Assembly (NCBI GenBank): GCA_046758005.1
Contig: JBHHZJ010000119.1
Location: 1-9,439 of the forward strand
DNA: 9,439 nucleotides
Direction: 5' to 3'
Source: JBHHZJ01 sp046758005
GTDB taxonomy: Bacteria; Pseudomonadota; Alphaproteobacteria; Kiloniellales; J153
The notes below the pieces were generated by a model that had not been told where the DNA came from, ran no database searches, and was given only the letters and a program-made list of their open reading frames with translations. Made by a program: the position numbers and the translations under genes. Positions 1-8,855 of this stretch are shown here, in pieces. How positions within the stretch are numbered: the stretch's first letter is position 1; each line of letters begins with the position of its first letter.

Positions 1-137
1 GGCGCGCCCGACTCTTGCGGTCGCGCGCCGGCGGGGCCGACTGTCAGGTGATTACTCGATCAGGACAAGCTGAGGTTCTTGGCGCTTGCCTGCCGCCGAC
101 GATTCGAAGGTCGGTCGCTGTATTGCGCCCCGGTCGA

Positions 138-168
138 TTGGACTTGGCTCCTCGCTCCGGCGTATACT
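138..168 (+). promoter_or_regulatory. Candidate sigma70-type promoter of the mutase block
   Basis: A TATACT hexamer at 163-168 fits a -10 box well. TTGGAC at 138-143 could be the -35 box, but the 19-bp spacer is longer than ideal. Transcription would begin near 175, leaving a leader of about 30 nt before the ATG at 207. The first ~130 bases of the window otherwise show no gene or repeat I can support. This is motif reading only; the long spacer and high GC background lower confidence. Confidence 0.35.
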
Positions 169-206
169 GCGCTGCGGCGCAACACCGGCTGGGACGGGCG
201 GCGGCC

Positions 207-2363
<2,157 letters not shown>

Positions 2364-2394
2364 CACGGGCGGGCTCGGAGCTATTGAGCTGCGT

Positions 2395-2500
2395 CATACC
2401 CCCCGCCCCAGCCCTTCCCCGCAGGGCGGGAGGGAACCCGCGATGAGTCAGCCGAGTCCCGCCTCCCCCTTGACGGGGAGGGCCGGGCGGGGTGACTCAC
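2395..2500. repeat. REP-like inverted pair of GC-rich palindromes between the mutase and ABC genes
   Basis: The left half (about 2396-2435) reads ACCCCCCGCCCC, then CCCTTCCCCGC and GGCGGGAGGG, which is itself a hairpin. The right half (about 2455-2497) is a diverged copy in reverse orientation, with CCTCCCCCTTG, then ACGGGGAGG and GGCGGGGTGA. The two halves can pair with each other or fold separately. The layout resembles bacterial REP/BIME-type extragenic palindromes. Neither half is followed by a T-tract, so it is not a convincing intrinsic terminator. Whether it is repeated elsewhere cannot be told from this window. Confidence 0.55.
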
Positions 2501-2531
2501 GAATTGCCGGCAGCATGTATTAGGCCAGTCG

Positions 2532-4370
2532 ATGCGCCCGACCACGATCGAACCGGGGCAGTTCCGGCCCGGACGCCAGTTGCGCACGCTGCGCCATGTG
2601 CTGCCCTACCTCTGGCCGAAGGGCCGGTTCGACCTGCGGCTGCGCGTGGGGCTGGCGGTGGTCATGCTGGTAGCCGCCAAGGTCGCCAACGTCTACGTCC
2701 CGATGATCCTGCGCGAGGCGGTCAACGCGCTGAGCGTGCCCGCCGAGGCGCTCGTCGCCGTACCGCTCGCGCTGCTGCTCGCCTACGGCCTGGCGCGGAT
2801 CATGGCGCTCGGCTTCGGCGAGCTGCGCGACGCGCTGTTCGCCAAGGTGGCGCAGAACGCGATTCGCCGGATCGCGCTCAACACCTTCCGGCACCTGCAC
2901 GCGCTGTCGCTGCGCTTCCACCTCGATCGCCAGACCGGCGGCCTGAGCCGCGCCATCGACCGGGGCACCAAGGGCATCGAGTTCCTGCTCTTCTTCGTGC
3001 TGTTCAACGTGCTGCCGACGATCCTCGAGATCGCGCTCGTGTGCGGCATCCTCTGGGTCCTGTTCGACTGGCGATTCGCCGCGATCACGGCGGTGACCAT
3101 CCTCGGCTACGTGTCGGTGACCTTCTCGATCACCGAGTGGCGCATCCGCCTGCGCCGGCGCATGAACGAGGCCGACAACGAGGCCAACACCAAGGTCATC
3201 GACAGCCTGCTCAACTACGAGACCGTCAAGTACTTCGGCAACGAGGAACACGAGGCGCGGCGCTACGACTCGGCGCTGCGCGACTACGAGCAGGCGGCGA
3301 TCCGCAGCCGCACCAGCCTGTCGATCCTGAACGTCGGCCAGGCGGCGGTGGTCGCCTGCGGGATCACCGCCATCATGGTCCTGGCCGCGCGCGGTATCGT
3401 CGACGGGCGCATGACCGTGGGCGATTTCGTCATGGTCAACGCCTACCTGATCCAGCTCGCCATGCCGCTCAACCTGCTCGGCACGGTGTACCGGGAAATC
3501 AAGCAGTCGCTGATCGACCTGGAGACCATGTTCGAGCTGCTCCGCGCCCCGGCCGACGTCGTCGACCGGCCGGGCGCGACGCCGCTTCGGGTGCGCGGCG
3601 GCGAGATCGTCTTCGAGCACGTGGATTTCGGCTACGATCCGCGCCGGCCGATCCTCAAGGACGTGAGCTTCCGCGTGCCGGCGGGCCGGACGGTCGCCAT
3701 CGTCGGCCCGAGCGGCGCCGGCAAATCGACGATCAGCCGGATCCTGTTCCGCTTCTACGACGTGACCGGCGGCCGCGTCCTGATCGACGGCCAGGACATC
3801 CGCGCGGTGACCCAGGACTCGCTGCGCGCGTGCATCGGCATCGTTCCCCAGGACACCGTGCTGTTCAACGACACCGTCTATTACAACATCGCCTACGGCA
3901 ACCCGGCGGCCGGGCGCGAAGAGGTCGAGAGGGCGGCGCGGATGGCGCGCATCCACGACTTCGTGCAGGGCCTGCCCGACGGCTACGACACGGTGGTGGG
4001 CGAGCGCGGGCTCAAGCTGTCCGGCGGCGAGAAGCAGCGCGTGGCGATCGCCCGCACCATCCTCAAGGGCCCGGCGATCCTCATGTTCGACGAGGCGACC
4101 TCGGCGCTCGACACCAAGACCGAGCGCGAGATCCAGAAGAGCCTCAACGAGGTCTCGCGCGACCGCACGACGCTCATGATCGCGCACCGCCTGTCCACCG
4201 TCGTGGACGCCGACGAGATCCTGGTGCTCGAGGACGGCCGGATCGTCGAGCGCGGCCGGCACGGCGCGCTGCTCGCCCGCGGCGGCGTCTACGCGGCCAT
4301 GTGGGCGCGCCAACAGGCCGCCGCCGAGGACGCCGCGGCCGCGCCGCGCGCCGAGCAGGCTGCGATCTGA
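2532..4370 (+). CDS. Atm1/ABCB7-type ABC exporter, fused permease and ATPase (612 aa)
   Basis: This is an inner-membrane half-transporter expected to act as a homodimer. Family members export glutathione-linked sulfur species or heavy-metal glutathione conjugates. Residues 33-340 hold the membrane domain, with hydrophobic stretches near 37-60, 75-95, 150-200, 270-290 and 298-320. The block NYETVKYFGNE at 228-238 is typical of the Atm1/HMT1 subfamily. The nucleotide-binding domain has a Walker A (GPSGAGKST, 392-400), an ABC signature (LSGGEKQR, 496-503), a Walker B (ILMFDEA, 516-522) and an H-loop His552, so the ATPase looks intact. Length is normal for the family. It begins 168 bp after the mutase stop, behind the palindromic repeat, with only a weak ribosome-binding site. 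The link to methylmalonyl metabolism is not obvious. Exporter class is certain; the substrate is inferred from subfamily. Confidence 0.93.
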   Translation: MRPTTIEPGQFRPGRQLRTLRHVLPYLWPKGRFDLRLRVGLAVVMLVAAKVANVYVPMILREAVNALSVPAEALVAVPLALLLAYGLARIMALGFGELRDALFAKVAQNAIRRIALNTFRHLHALSLRFHLDRQTGGLSRAIDRGTKGIEFLLFFVLFNVLPTILEIALVCGILWVLFDWRFAAITAVTILGYVSVTFSITEWRIRLRRRMNEADNEANTKVIDSLLNYETVKYFGNEEHEARRYDSALRDYEQAAIRSRTSLSILNVGQAAVVACGITAIMVLAARGIVDGRMTVGDFVMVNAYLIQLAMPLNLLGTVYREIKQSLIDLETMFELLRAPADVVDRPGATPLRVRGGEIVFEHVDFGYDPRRPILKDVSFRVPAGRTVAIVGPSGAGKSTISRILFRFYDVTGGRVLIDGQDIRAVTQDSLRACIGIVPQDTVLFNDTVYYNIAYGNPAAGREEVERAARMARIHDFVQGLPDGYDTVVGERGLKLSGGEKQRVAIARTILKGPAILMFDEATSALDTKTEREIQKSLNEVSRDRTTLMIAHRLSTVVDADEILVLEDGRIVERGRHGALLARGGVYAAMWARQQAAAEDAAAAPRAEQAAI

Positions 4371-4413
4371 CGCGCGGCTTAACCTCTCCACGCGGGCGCG
4401 CTAACCTGTGACG

Positions 4414-4848
<435 letters not shown>

Positions 4849-4871
4849 GACGGGGGCGGTATTGTTTCGGG

Positions 4872-5138
4872 ATGCTCGGCAGGCTGCTCAAGGTCATCTT
4901 CGTGCCGAAGGGCGCGCGCGCCACGCTCGCCGCGCGCGAGCGCACGGGCCCCGCCGGCGCCCGGATGGAACAGGGGCGCACCGCCGGCGGCGCGGCGCGC
5001 GAGCGCCTGCTCCGGGACGCCATGGCGGTTTATCGGCGGCGGCGCACGGCGTACGAGTCCCTCGACGAGGAGACGCGCGCCCGGATCGAATCCGACGCCG
5101 CCAAGGTTCTCGGCCCCCTGCTTGAGCCCAAGGATTGA
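4872..5138 (+). CDS. Small basic protein of unknown function, coupled to meaB (88 aa)
   Basis: I do not recognise this protein. It starts MLGRLLKVIFVPKGARATLA, where a short hydrophobic patch is followed by a basic segment. It then has a Gly/Ala/Arg-rich middle (about 25-45) and a charged, probably helical C-terminal half (about 44-80) that includes AVYRRRRTAYESLDEETRAR. No membrane helix, cysteine pair or known catalytic motif is visible. It lies 23 nt after the VOC gene and its TGA ends 4 nt before the meaB ATG. Its last codons contain the AAGGA that serves as the meaB ribosome-binding site, so translation of the two is probably linked. The tight spacing and the ordered charge pattern argue for a real gene rather than a GC-rich random frame, but there is no homology evidence. 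A role in the mutase/MeaB system is inferred from position only. Confidence 0.7.
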   Translation: MLGRLLKVIFVPKGARATLAARERTGPAGARMEQGRTAGGAARERLLRDAMAVYRRRRTAYESLDEETRARIESDAAKVLGPLLEPKD

Positions 5139-5142
5139 CCGG

Positions 5143-6138
5143 ATGAGCCGCGTCGAGCCGGTCCCGCTCGCCGAGGCCGTGCTGGCCGGCGACCGGCGGG
5201 CGCTCGCGCAGGCGATCACCCTGGTCGAGTCGACCCGCGCGGACCACCGGGCCGAGGCCAGGGCGCTGCTCGCGCGCGTGCTGCCGAGCAGCGGCGGCGC
5301 GGCGCGCCTCGGCGTCTCCGGCGTGCCCGGGGTCGGCAAGTCCACCTTCGTCGAGGCCTTCGGCCTGCACCTGATCGAGCGCGGCCACCGGGTCGCGGTG
5401 CTCGCGGTCGATCCGTCGTCGCGGCGCAGCCGCGGCTCGATCCTGGGCGACAAGACCCGAATGCAGGATCTGGCCCGCGCGGAGGGCGCCTTCATCCGGC
5501 CCTCGCCGGCCGGCGGGACGCTCGGCGGGGTGGCCCGGCGCACGCGCGAGGCCATGCTCGTGTGCGAGGCGGCCGGCTTCGACGTGGTCATCGTGGAGAC
5601 GGTCGGCGTCGGCCAGTCCGAGGCTGCGGTCGCCGACATGGTCGACATGTTCCTCCTGCTCCTGCAGCCGGGCGCCGGGGACGAGCTACAGGGCTTCAAG
5701 AGAGGGATCATCGAGCTCGCCGACCTCCTCGTCGTCAACAAGGCCGACGGCGAGTTGGCCGCCGCGGCCGAGCGCGCCGCGGCCGAATACCGGGGCGCGC
5801 TGCAGTTCCTCCGCCCGGCGAGCCGGATTTGGCGCCCGCCGGTGCTCAAGTGCTCGGCCTTGACCGGGGGAGGCATCGCCGAGGTCTGGGAGGCGGTCGG
5901 CCGCTTCCGGGAAGCCATGAGCCAGAGCGGCGCGCTCGAGGCCAAGCGGGCCGCGCAGGCCGGCGCCTGGATGTGGAGCGAGGTCAGCGAGACTCTGCTC
6001 GCCGCGCTGCGCGCGCATCCGGAGGTCGCGGGGCAGCTTCCGGCGCTCGAGGCCGAGGTGAGGAAGGGCGCGATCACGCCCACCGCGGCCGCCGAGCGGC
6101 TGCTTGCGGCGTTCCTGGGCGGCGGGCCGTGGGAGTGA
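5143..6138 (+). CDS. meaB: Methylmalonyl-CoA mutase-associated GTPase MeaB (331 aa)
   Basis: MeaB is a G3E-family P-loop GTPase. It binds methylmalonyl-CoA mutase, gates adenosylcobalamin loading and protects the enzyme from inactivation. The P-loop GVPGVGKST is at 60-68. The family block VDPSSRRSRGSILGDKTRM begins at residue 89. RPSPAGGTLGGVARRTRE follows, then the switch segment ETVGVGQSE at 152-160 and the base-recognition motif NKAD at 199-202. The C-terminal helical arm used for dimerisation is present and total length is normal. ATG 5143 is chosen because AAGGA (about 5130-5134) sits at good spacing ahead of it; an in-frame TTG at 5122 would add seven residues without support. It closes the plus-strand block that starts with the mutase. 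The related ArgK name in old annotations refers to the same family. Confidence 0.96.
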   Translation: MSRVEPVPLAEAVLAGDRRALAQAITLVESTRADHRAEARALLARVLPSSGGAARLGVSGVPGVGKSTFVEAFGLHLIERGHRVAVLAVDPSSRRSRGSILGDKTRMQDLARAEGAFIRPSPAGGTLGGVARRTREAMLVCEAAGFDVVIVETVGVGQSEAAVADMVDMFLLLLQPGAGDELQGFKRGIIELADLLVVNKADGELAAAAERAAAEYRGALQFLRPASRIWRPPVLKCSALTGGGIAEVWEAVGRFREAMSQSGALEAKRAAQAGAWMWSEVSETLLAALRAHPEVAGQLPALEAEVRKGAITPTAAAERLLAAFLGGGPWE

Positions 6139-6198
6139 TCCCGATGGGCGCACGAGGCGACTCGGGCGCTCGCCGGCATCGGCGCGCCGTCCTCGGCC

Positions 6199-6227
6199 TT
6201 GACGGGACCGGGGGCATGCCGTAAGAA
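6199..6227 (+). promoter_or_regulatory. Candidate rpmB promoter
   Basis: TTGACG at 6199-6204 and TAAGAA at 6222-6227 are separated by exactly 17 bp, fitting a sigma70-type promoter with a strong -35 and a moderate -10. Transcription would start near 6234, about 70 nt before the rpmB ATG. No better promoter lies between meaB and rpmB. The start point falls at the edge of the hairpin at 6237-6266, so that hairpin would form the very 5' end of this transcript. Confidence 0.5.
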
Positions 6228-6236
6228 CCCGCGGGC

Positions 6237-6266
6237 GCCGGGCAGGATGCTGCCCGGCCGGTTTTT
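6237..6266 (+). terminator. Terminator-like hairpin between meaB and rpmB
   Basis: A perfect 9-bp stem, GCCGGGCAG at 6237-6245 and CTGCCCGGC at 6250-6258, closes a GATG loop. CGG and five T residues (6262-6266) follow. This is the textbook form of an intrinsic terminator and would end transcripts coming through meaB. Only 39 nt separate it from the rpmB ATG, so rpmB transcription must start upstream of or inside it. It could therefore also act as an attenuator or as a protective 5' hairpin on rpmB mRNA. Confidence 0.65.
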
Positions 6267-6305
6267 CCGCGGCCCACGGACGTTCGGGAACTCTGGGTGC
6301 GAACC

Positions 6306-6599
6306 ATGGCACGGCGTTGCGACTTCACCGGCAAGGGCGTGCAGGCCGGCAACCACGTCAGCCACGCCAACAACAGGACCCGCCGCCGCTTTCTGCCCAA
6401 CCTGCAGGAAAGCTCGCTGTTGAGCGACGCGCTCGGCGAAACCGTGCAGGTGCGCCTGAGCACGAGTGCGATCCGCACGATCGAGAAGCGCGGCGGGCTC
6501 GACGCCTACCTGCTCTCGACGCCCGCCGACAAGCTGGGCAAGAAGGCGCGCGCGCTCAAGCGCCGGATCCAGAAGGCGCTGGCCAGGCAGGCGGCCTGA
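6306..6599 (+). CDS. rpmB: 50S ribosomal protein L28 (97 aa)
   Basis: L28 is a small basic protein of the large ribosomal subunit. The start MARRCDFTGKGVQAGN and the following VSHANNRTRRRFLPNLQ are the conserved L28 N-terminal block. The protein continues through SDALGETVQVRLSTSAIRTI and a C-terminal basic extension rich in Lys and Arg. At 97 residues it is longer than the ~78-residue gammaproteobacterial form and matches the alphaproteobacterial type. The zinc-ribbon cysteine pairs of some L28 versions are absent; only Cys5 is present. ATG 6306 is chosen over an in-frame GTG at 6297 because the mature family start is Met-Ala-Arg. The ribosome-binding site is weak. It is bracketed by a leader hairpin upstream and its own terminator downstream, so it is probably a single-gene unit. 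Confidence 0.97.
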   Translation: MARRCDFTGKGVQAGNHVSHANNRTRRRFLPNLQESSLLSDALGETVQVRLSTSAIRTIEKRGGLDAYLLSTPADKLGKKARALKRRIQKALARQAA

Positions 6600-6623
6600 C
6601 CGCGCGCCCGCTGCAACCGGAGC

Positions 6624-6648
6624 GGCCCGCGTTTCGGGGCCCCTTTTT
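6624..6648 (+). terminator. Intrinsic terminator of rpmB
   Basis: GGCCC (6624-6628) pairs with GGGCC (6637-6641), extendable by a C-G pair with one bulge. CC and five T residues (6644-6648) follow. It lies 25 bp after the rpmB stop codon. It has the T-tract only on the plus strand, so it would not serve the converging minus-strand gene. Confidence 0.75.
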
Positions 6649-6684
6649 CCGTCACGCAGATTTCCGAAGCCGCCGGGTTGCGGA

Positions 6685-7659
6685 TCACTCCGCCAGCGCG
6701 AAGAGCACGAGCAGCGTGCGCTGCAGCGGGTTGAAGTTGTCGTCGGAGACGAGATAGATCAGGGTCTCGCCGTTGGCGCCCCGGCGCACCGCCACGCCCT
6801 CGAAATTGTCGACGGTGAGCGGCGGCTCGAGCACGGCGAGCGCCTCGCCGTCGAGCGTCGCGCCGGGCCGGATCGCGGCGGCGGGCAGGCGGCGCAACCG
6901 AATCGCGATGCCCTGTACGGCGTTGAACCGCCGCTCGATCACGAGCGCGCCGCCGCCCGGCAGGCGCGCCGCCCCGGTCGGGCGGAACGCGCCCGAGCGG
7001 CGGTAGCGCAGGCCCGACCAAGCGCCGCCGCGCCGGAGGTAGGCGGGGCTTTGCCGGTCCTCGGTCCTCCCTTCGACGATTGCGAGCAGTGCGCCGTCGC
7101 CGAGCCCCACGAGCGCCTCGACGCCGCTGTTCCCGCCCGCGGCGCGCAGGCCGGGGGGCGCCGGCAGGGGTGCGGGCGTCCCGGCGAGCGGGCGCGCGCC
7201 CGCAGGGTAGCGCCAAAGCCGGTGATTGTGCTCGAAGGCCACGACGACCGAGCCGTCGGCCAGGCGCGCGAGCGACTCGGCGTCGCGGTCCCACCTGCGC
7301 CGCAGCGGCGCGCCGTCGAGCCCGTCGAGCGGCGCGATCCGGCCCCCGGTCACGCCGAGGAGGCGTCCCGCGTCGTCGTACGTGAGGCGCGCGGAGACCC
7401 GGAAGCCCTTGTCGGTGACCGCCGTGATCTCCGATCCGTCGGGCGCGACCAGCAGGCCGGACAGCCCGCCGAAGCGGGCCTCGGGCGAGGACAGCTCGAG
7501 GCCGCCGCGCCACGCGAGCCGACCGACGCGGGTCCTCTCCGGCGCGTCGGGGTCCAGTTCCACGGCCTGCGCGGACAGCGGCAGCGGATCGGCCGCGACG
7601 TGCGCGTTGGGCAGACCGGCGAACAAAGCCAGGATGGCCGCGCGGAGGATCGACTGCAT
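6685..7659 (-). CDS. Exported esterase-like activity of phytase family protein (324 aa)
   Basis: The protein is predicted to be a beta-propeller of the phytase-like esterase family, acting in the periplasm; no in vivo substrate is established for the family. The N-terminus MQSILRAAILALFAGLPNAHVA looks like a Sec signal peptide with cleavage near VAA. There is no lipobox cysteine. Propeller-type repeats follow: FGGLSGLLVAPDGSEITAVTDKGF, RDAESLARLADGSVVVAFEHN and NSGVEALVGLGDGALLAIVEG. The closing blocks DNFEGVAV and SDDNFNPLQRT (305-315) are characteristic of the family. The frame stays open 132 bp upstream to 7791, but the segment before residue 1 is Arg-rich and unlike a signal sequence, so I chose ATG 7659, which has AAGG ahead of it. 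It converges with rpmB and diverges from the dienelactone hydrolase. In many alphaproteobacteria it sits next to cobT; here about 1.35 kb separates them. Confidence 0.88.
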   Translation of the reverse strand: MQSILRAAILALFAGLPNAHVAADPLPLSAQAVELDPDAPERTRVGRLAWRGGLELSSPEARFGGLSGLLVAPDGSEITAVTDKGFRVSARLTYDDAGRLLGVTGGRIAPLDGLDGAPLRRRWDRDAESLARLADGSVVVAFEHNHRLWRYPAGARPLAGTPAPLPAPPGLRAAGGNSGVEALVGLGDGALLAIVEGRTEDRQSPAYLRRGGAWSGLRYRRSGAFRPTGAARLPGGGALVIERRFNAVQGIAIRLRRLPAAAIRPGATLDGEALAVLEPPLTVDNFEGVAVRRGANGETLIYLVSDDNFNPLQRTLLVLFALAE

Positions 7660-7805
7660 CGCCTTGTCTGCGCGATCGCCGGCACGCGGTGGACGGCGCG
7701 GGCGCACCTTCACGTTTGCGCGAGCCCGCTCGTCCGCGCCGCGGTCTTGACCCATACTCACCGCCAAAGGACCATCGAACGCCCACGCCATCGAGGAGAA
7801 CCGCC

Positions 7806-8600
7806 ATGTCGCAGCTTCCCCGACGCCGCGTCTTGACCGCGCTCGCCTTTGCGCCGATGGCCGGGACGCCGCTCGCCGCCGTCCTGTCCGATCCCCGCCT
7901 CGCGCGCGCCGCGGCGGCGGGCCTGGAGGAAGTGAGCCTGACCACCGCCGGCGGCAAGGCCGTCAAGGCCGCGCTCGCCCTGCCGGCGAAGACCCCCGCC
8001 CCGGCGATCCTTCTCGTTCACGAATGGTGGGGCCTCAACGACCAGATCAAGGCCGTGGCCGCCGAATTCGCCAGGGAGGGATACGTCGCGCTCGCCGTGG
8101 ACCTCTACGACGGCAGGGTCGCGACCGCGCGCGACCAGGCCGGGGCCTACATGCAGGCGGTCGATCCCGCCGAGGCGACCGACACCCTCGCCTCCTGGGT
8201 CGCGTGGCTGCGCAGGCACCCCAAGGCGACCGGCAAGGTCGGCACGGTGGGCTGGTGCTTCGGCGGCGGCTGGTCGCTCAACGCCTCGATCGCCGCCCCG
8301 GTCGAGGCGACCGTGATCTACTACGGCCGCGTCGATCGCCCCGCCGAGGACCTCAAATCGCTCGAGGGGCCGGTGCTCGGCCATTTCGCGACCCGCGACA
8401 AATGGATCGACGAGGAGATGGTCGCCGGCTTCGAGCGGGCCATGCGCGCGGCGGGCAAGAGCCTGGAAGTGCATTGGTACGAGGCCGACCACGCTTTCGC
8501 CAACCCGACCGGGGCGCGCTACGACGCCGAGGACGCGCAACTGGCCTGGCGGCGGACGCTCGCGTTCTTCCGCAAGCATCTTAATACCAAGTCTCGGTGA
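7806..8600 (+). CDS. Dienelactone hydrolase family protein, probably exported (264 aa)
   Basis: This is an alpha/beta hydrolase of the dienelactone hydrolase family. The nucleophile is Cys151 in VGWCFGGGWS, with Asp198 (ATRDKW) and His229 (EADHAFANP). Their spacing (47 and 31 residues) closely matches the Cys123-Asp171-His202 triad of classical dienelactone hydrolase. The oxyanion-region block LLVHEWWGLND is present near residue 71. The N-terminus PRRRVLTALAFAPMAG resembles a Tat signal, followed by an Ala-rich region near residue 38, so a periplasmic location is likely. ATG 7806 has a good ribosome-binding site (AGGAG, 7794-7798). The normal family ending FFRKHL is followed here by only five residues, NTKSR. 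These and the TGA stop are contributed by the left end of the repeat element at 8585-8855, so the native stop codon has been replaced. Physiological substrate is unknown. Confidence 0.93.
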   Translation: MSQLPRRRVLTALAFAPMAGTPLAAVLSDPRLARAAAAGLEEVSLTTAGGKAVKAALALPAKTPAPAILLVHEWWGLNDQIKAVAAEFAREGYVALAVDLYDGRVATARDQAGAYMQAVDPAEATDTLASWVAWLRRHPKATGKVGTVGWCFGGGWSLNASIAAPVEATVIYYGRVDRPAEDLKSLEGPVLGHFATRDKWIDEEMVAGFERAMRAAGKSLEVHWYEADHAFANPTGARYDAEDAQLAWRRTLAFFRKHLNTKSR

Positions 8601-8615
8601 TAATGACCCTTTTGA
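8585..8615 (+). repeat. Left terminal inverted repeat
   Basis: This 31-bp copy differs from the right copy by a single base (G at 8591). The TGA stop of the dienelactone hydrolase gene is at 8598-8600, inside it. Its inner end, TTTGACC, can also pair with GGGTCAAA at 8695-8702, so two alternative folds compete. Confidence 0.85.
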
Positions 8616-8640
8616 CCGCCGGGCTTGGACCCGTTGGTTA

Positions 8641-8671
8641 GGCGCGGTTCGCGCCGTGGTGCGCGCACCAC
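8641..8671. repeat. Tandem palindromes in the left arm of the element
   Basis: GGCGCG, loop GTT, CGCGCC (8641-8655) forms one hairpin. The perfect 16-bp palindrome GTGGTGCGCGCACCAC (8656-8671) follows immediately. Both sit inside a larger arm closed by TTTGACCGCCGG (8611-8622) pairing with 8690-8702, with one bulged base. Confidence 0.75.
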
Positions 8672-8710
8672 AAGCGGACCGCAACGCGGCCGGCGGGTCA
8701 AAGAACGCGG

Positions 8711-8832
8711 CCTTCGGTGGCGCCCAAGGGCCCCCTGGGGGCGTTGCGGCGCTTGCCCGATGCTCCGGCATCGCCCAAATCGCCGCGGGGCGCCGCGCCT
8801 GCCCAGGCGGCCCTTGGATCGCCATCAAAAGG
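8711..8832. repeat. Long imperfect hairpin forming the right half of the element
   Basis: Successive paired blocks are CCAAGGGCC (8724-8732) with GGCCCTTGG (8809-8817), CCTGGG (8734-8739) with CCCAGG (8802-8807), GCGGCGC (8746-8752) with 8790-8796, and CGATGC (8758-8763) with GCATCG (8768-8773) around a TCCG tetraloop. Outside these, CCTTCGGTGGCG pairs loosely with CGCCATCAAAAGG. A transcript of either strand would fold into a rod of roughly 110 nt. Confidence 0.7.
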
Positions 8833-8855
8833 GTCATTATCACCGAGATTTGGTA
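8825..8855 (-). repeat. Right terminal inverted repeat
   Basis: This is the reverse-complement copy of the left end, running from TCAAAAGGGTC inward to TTTGGTA at the boundary. It lies 154 bp from the cobT stop codon, so the element is in a noncoding position relative to cobT. Confidence 0.85.

Larger units (their letters stand above)
8585..8855. mobile_element. Non-coding 271-bp MITE-like element with 31-bp terminal inverted repeats
   Basis: The ends, TACCAAGTCTCGGTGATAAT... on the left and the reverse complement on the right, match at 30 of 31 positions. TAA directly flanks each end (8582-8584 and 8856-8858), consistent with a 3-bp target duplication, though so short a match could be chance. 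No transposase or credible protein is encoded; the open frames crossing it on both strands depend on its symmetry. The interior holds several further palindromes. These traits describe a miniature inverted-repeat element mobilised in trans, or a structured interspersed repeat. I do not recognise the family. It has landed at the 3' end of the dienelactone hydrolase gene and supplies its stop codon. Confidence 0.8.

Noticed and set aside
1..206. Cobalamin riboswitch ahead of the mutase
   Set aside because: No B12-box-like sequence or suitable set of stems could be seen, and the leader after the candidate promoter is only about 30 nt.
2520..4391. A 623-codon minus-strand frame opposite the ABC exporter
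   Set aside because: It is a shadow of the exporter frame, with His/Asp/Arg-rich low-information sequence and no recognisable motif.
6144..6224. A 26-codon open frame after meaB, preceded by GGGAG and ending just before the terminator hairpin; possible leader peptide
   Set aside because: It has no run of a regulatory amino acid, overlaps the candidate rpmB promoter, and has Arg/Gly composition expected of random GC-rich sequence.
7747..7775. TTGACC at 7747-7752 as a -35 box for the dienelactone hydrolase
   Set aside because: No reasonable -10 hexamer is found at 16-18 bp; the candidates GACCAT and ACCATC are too poor to report as a promoter.
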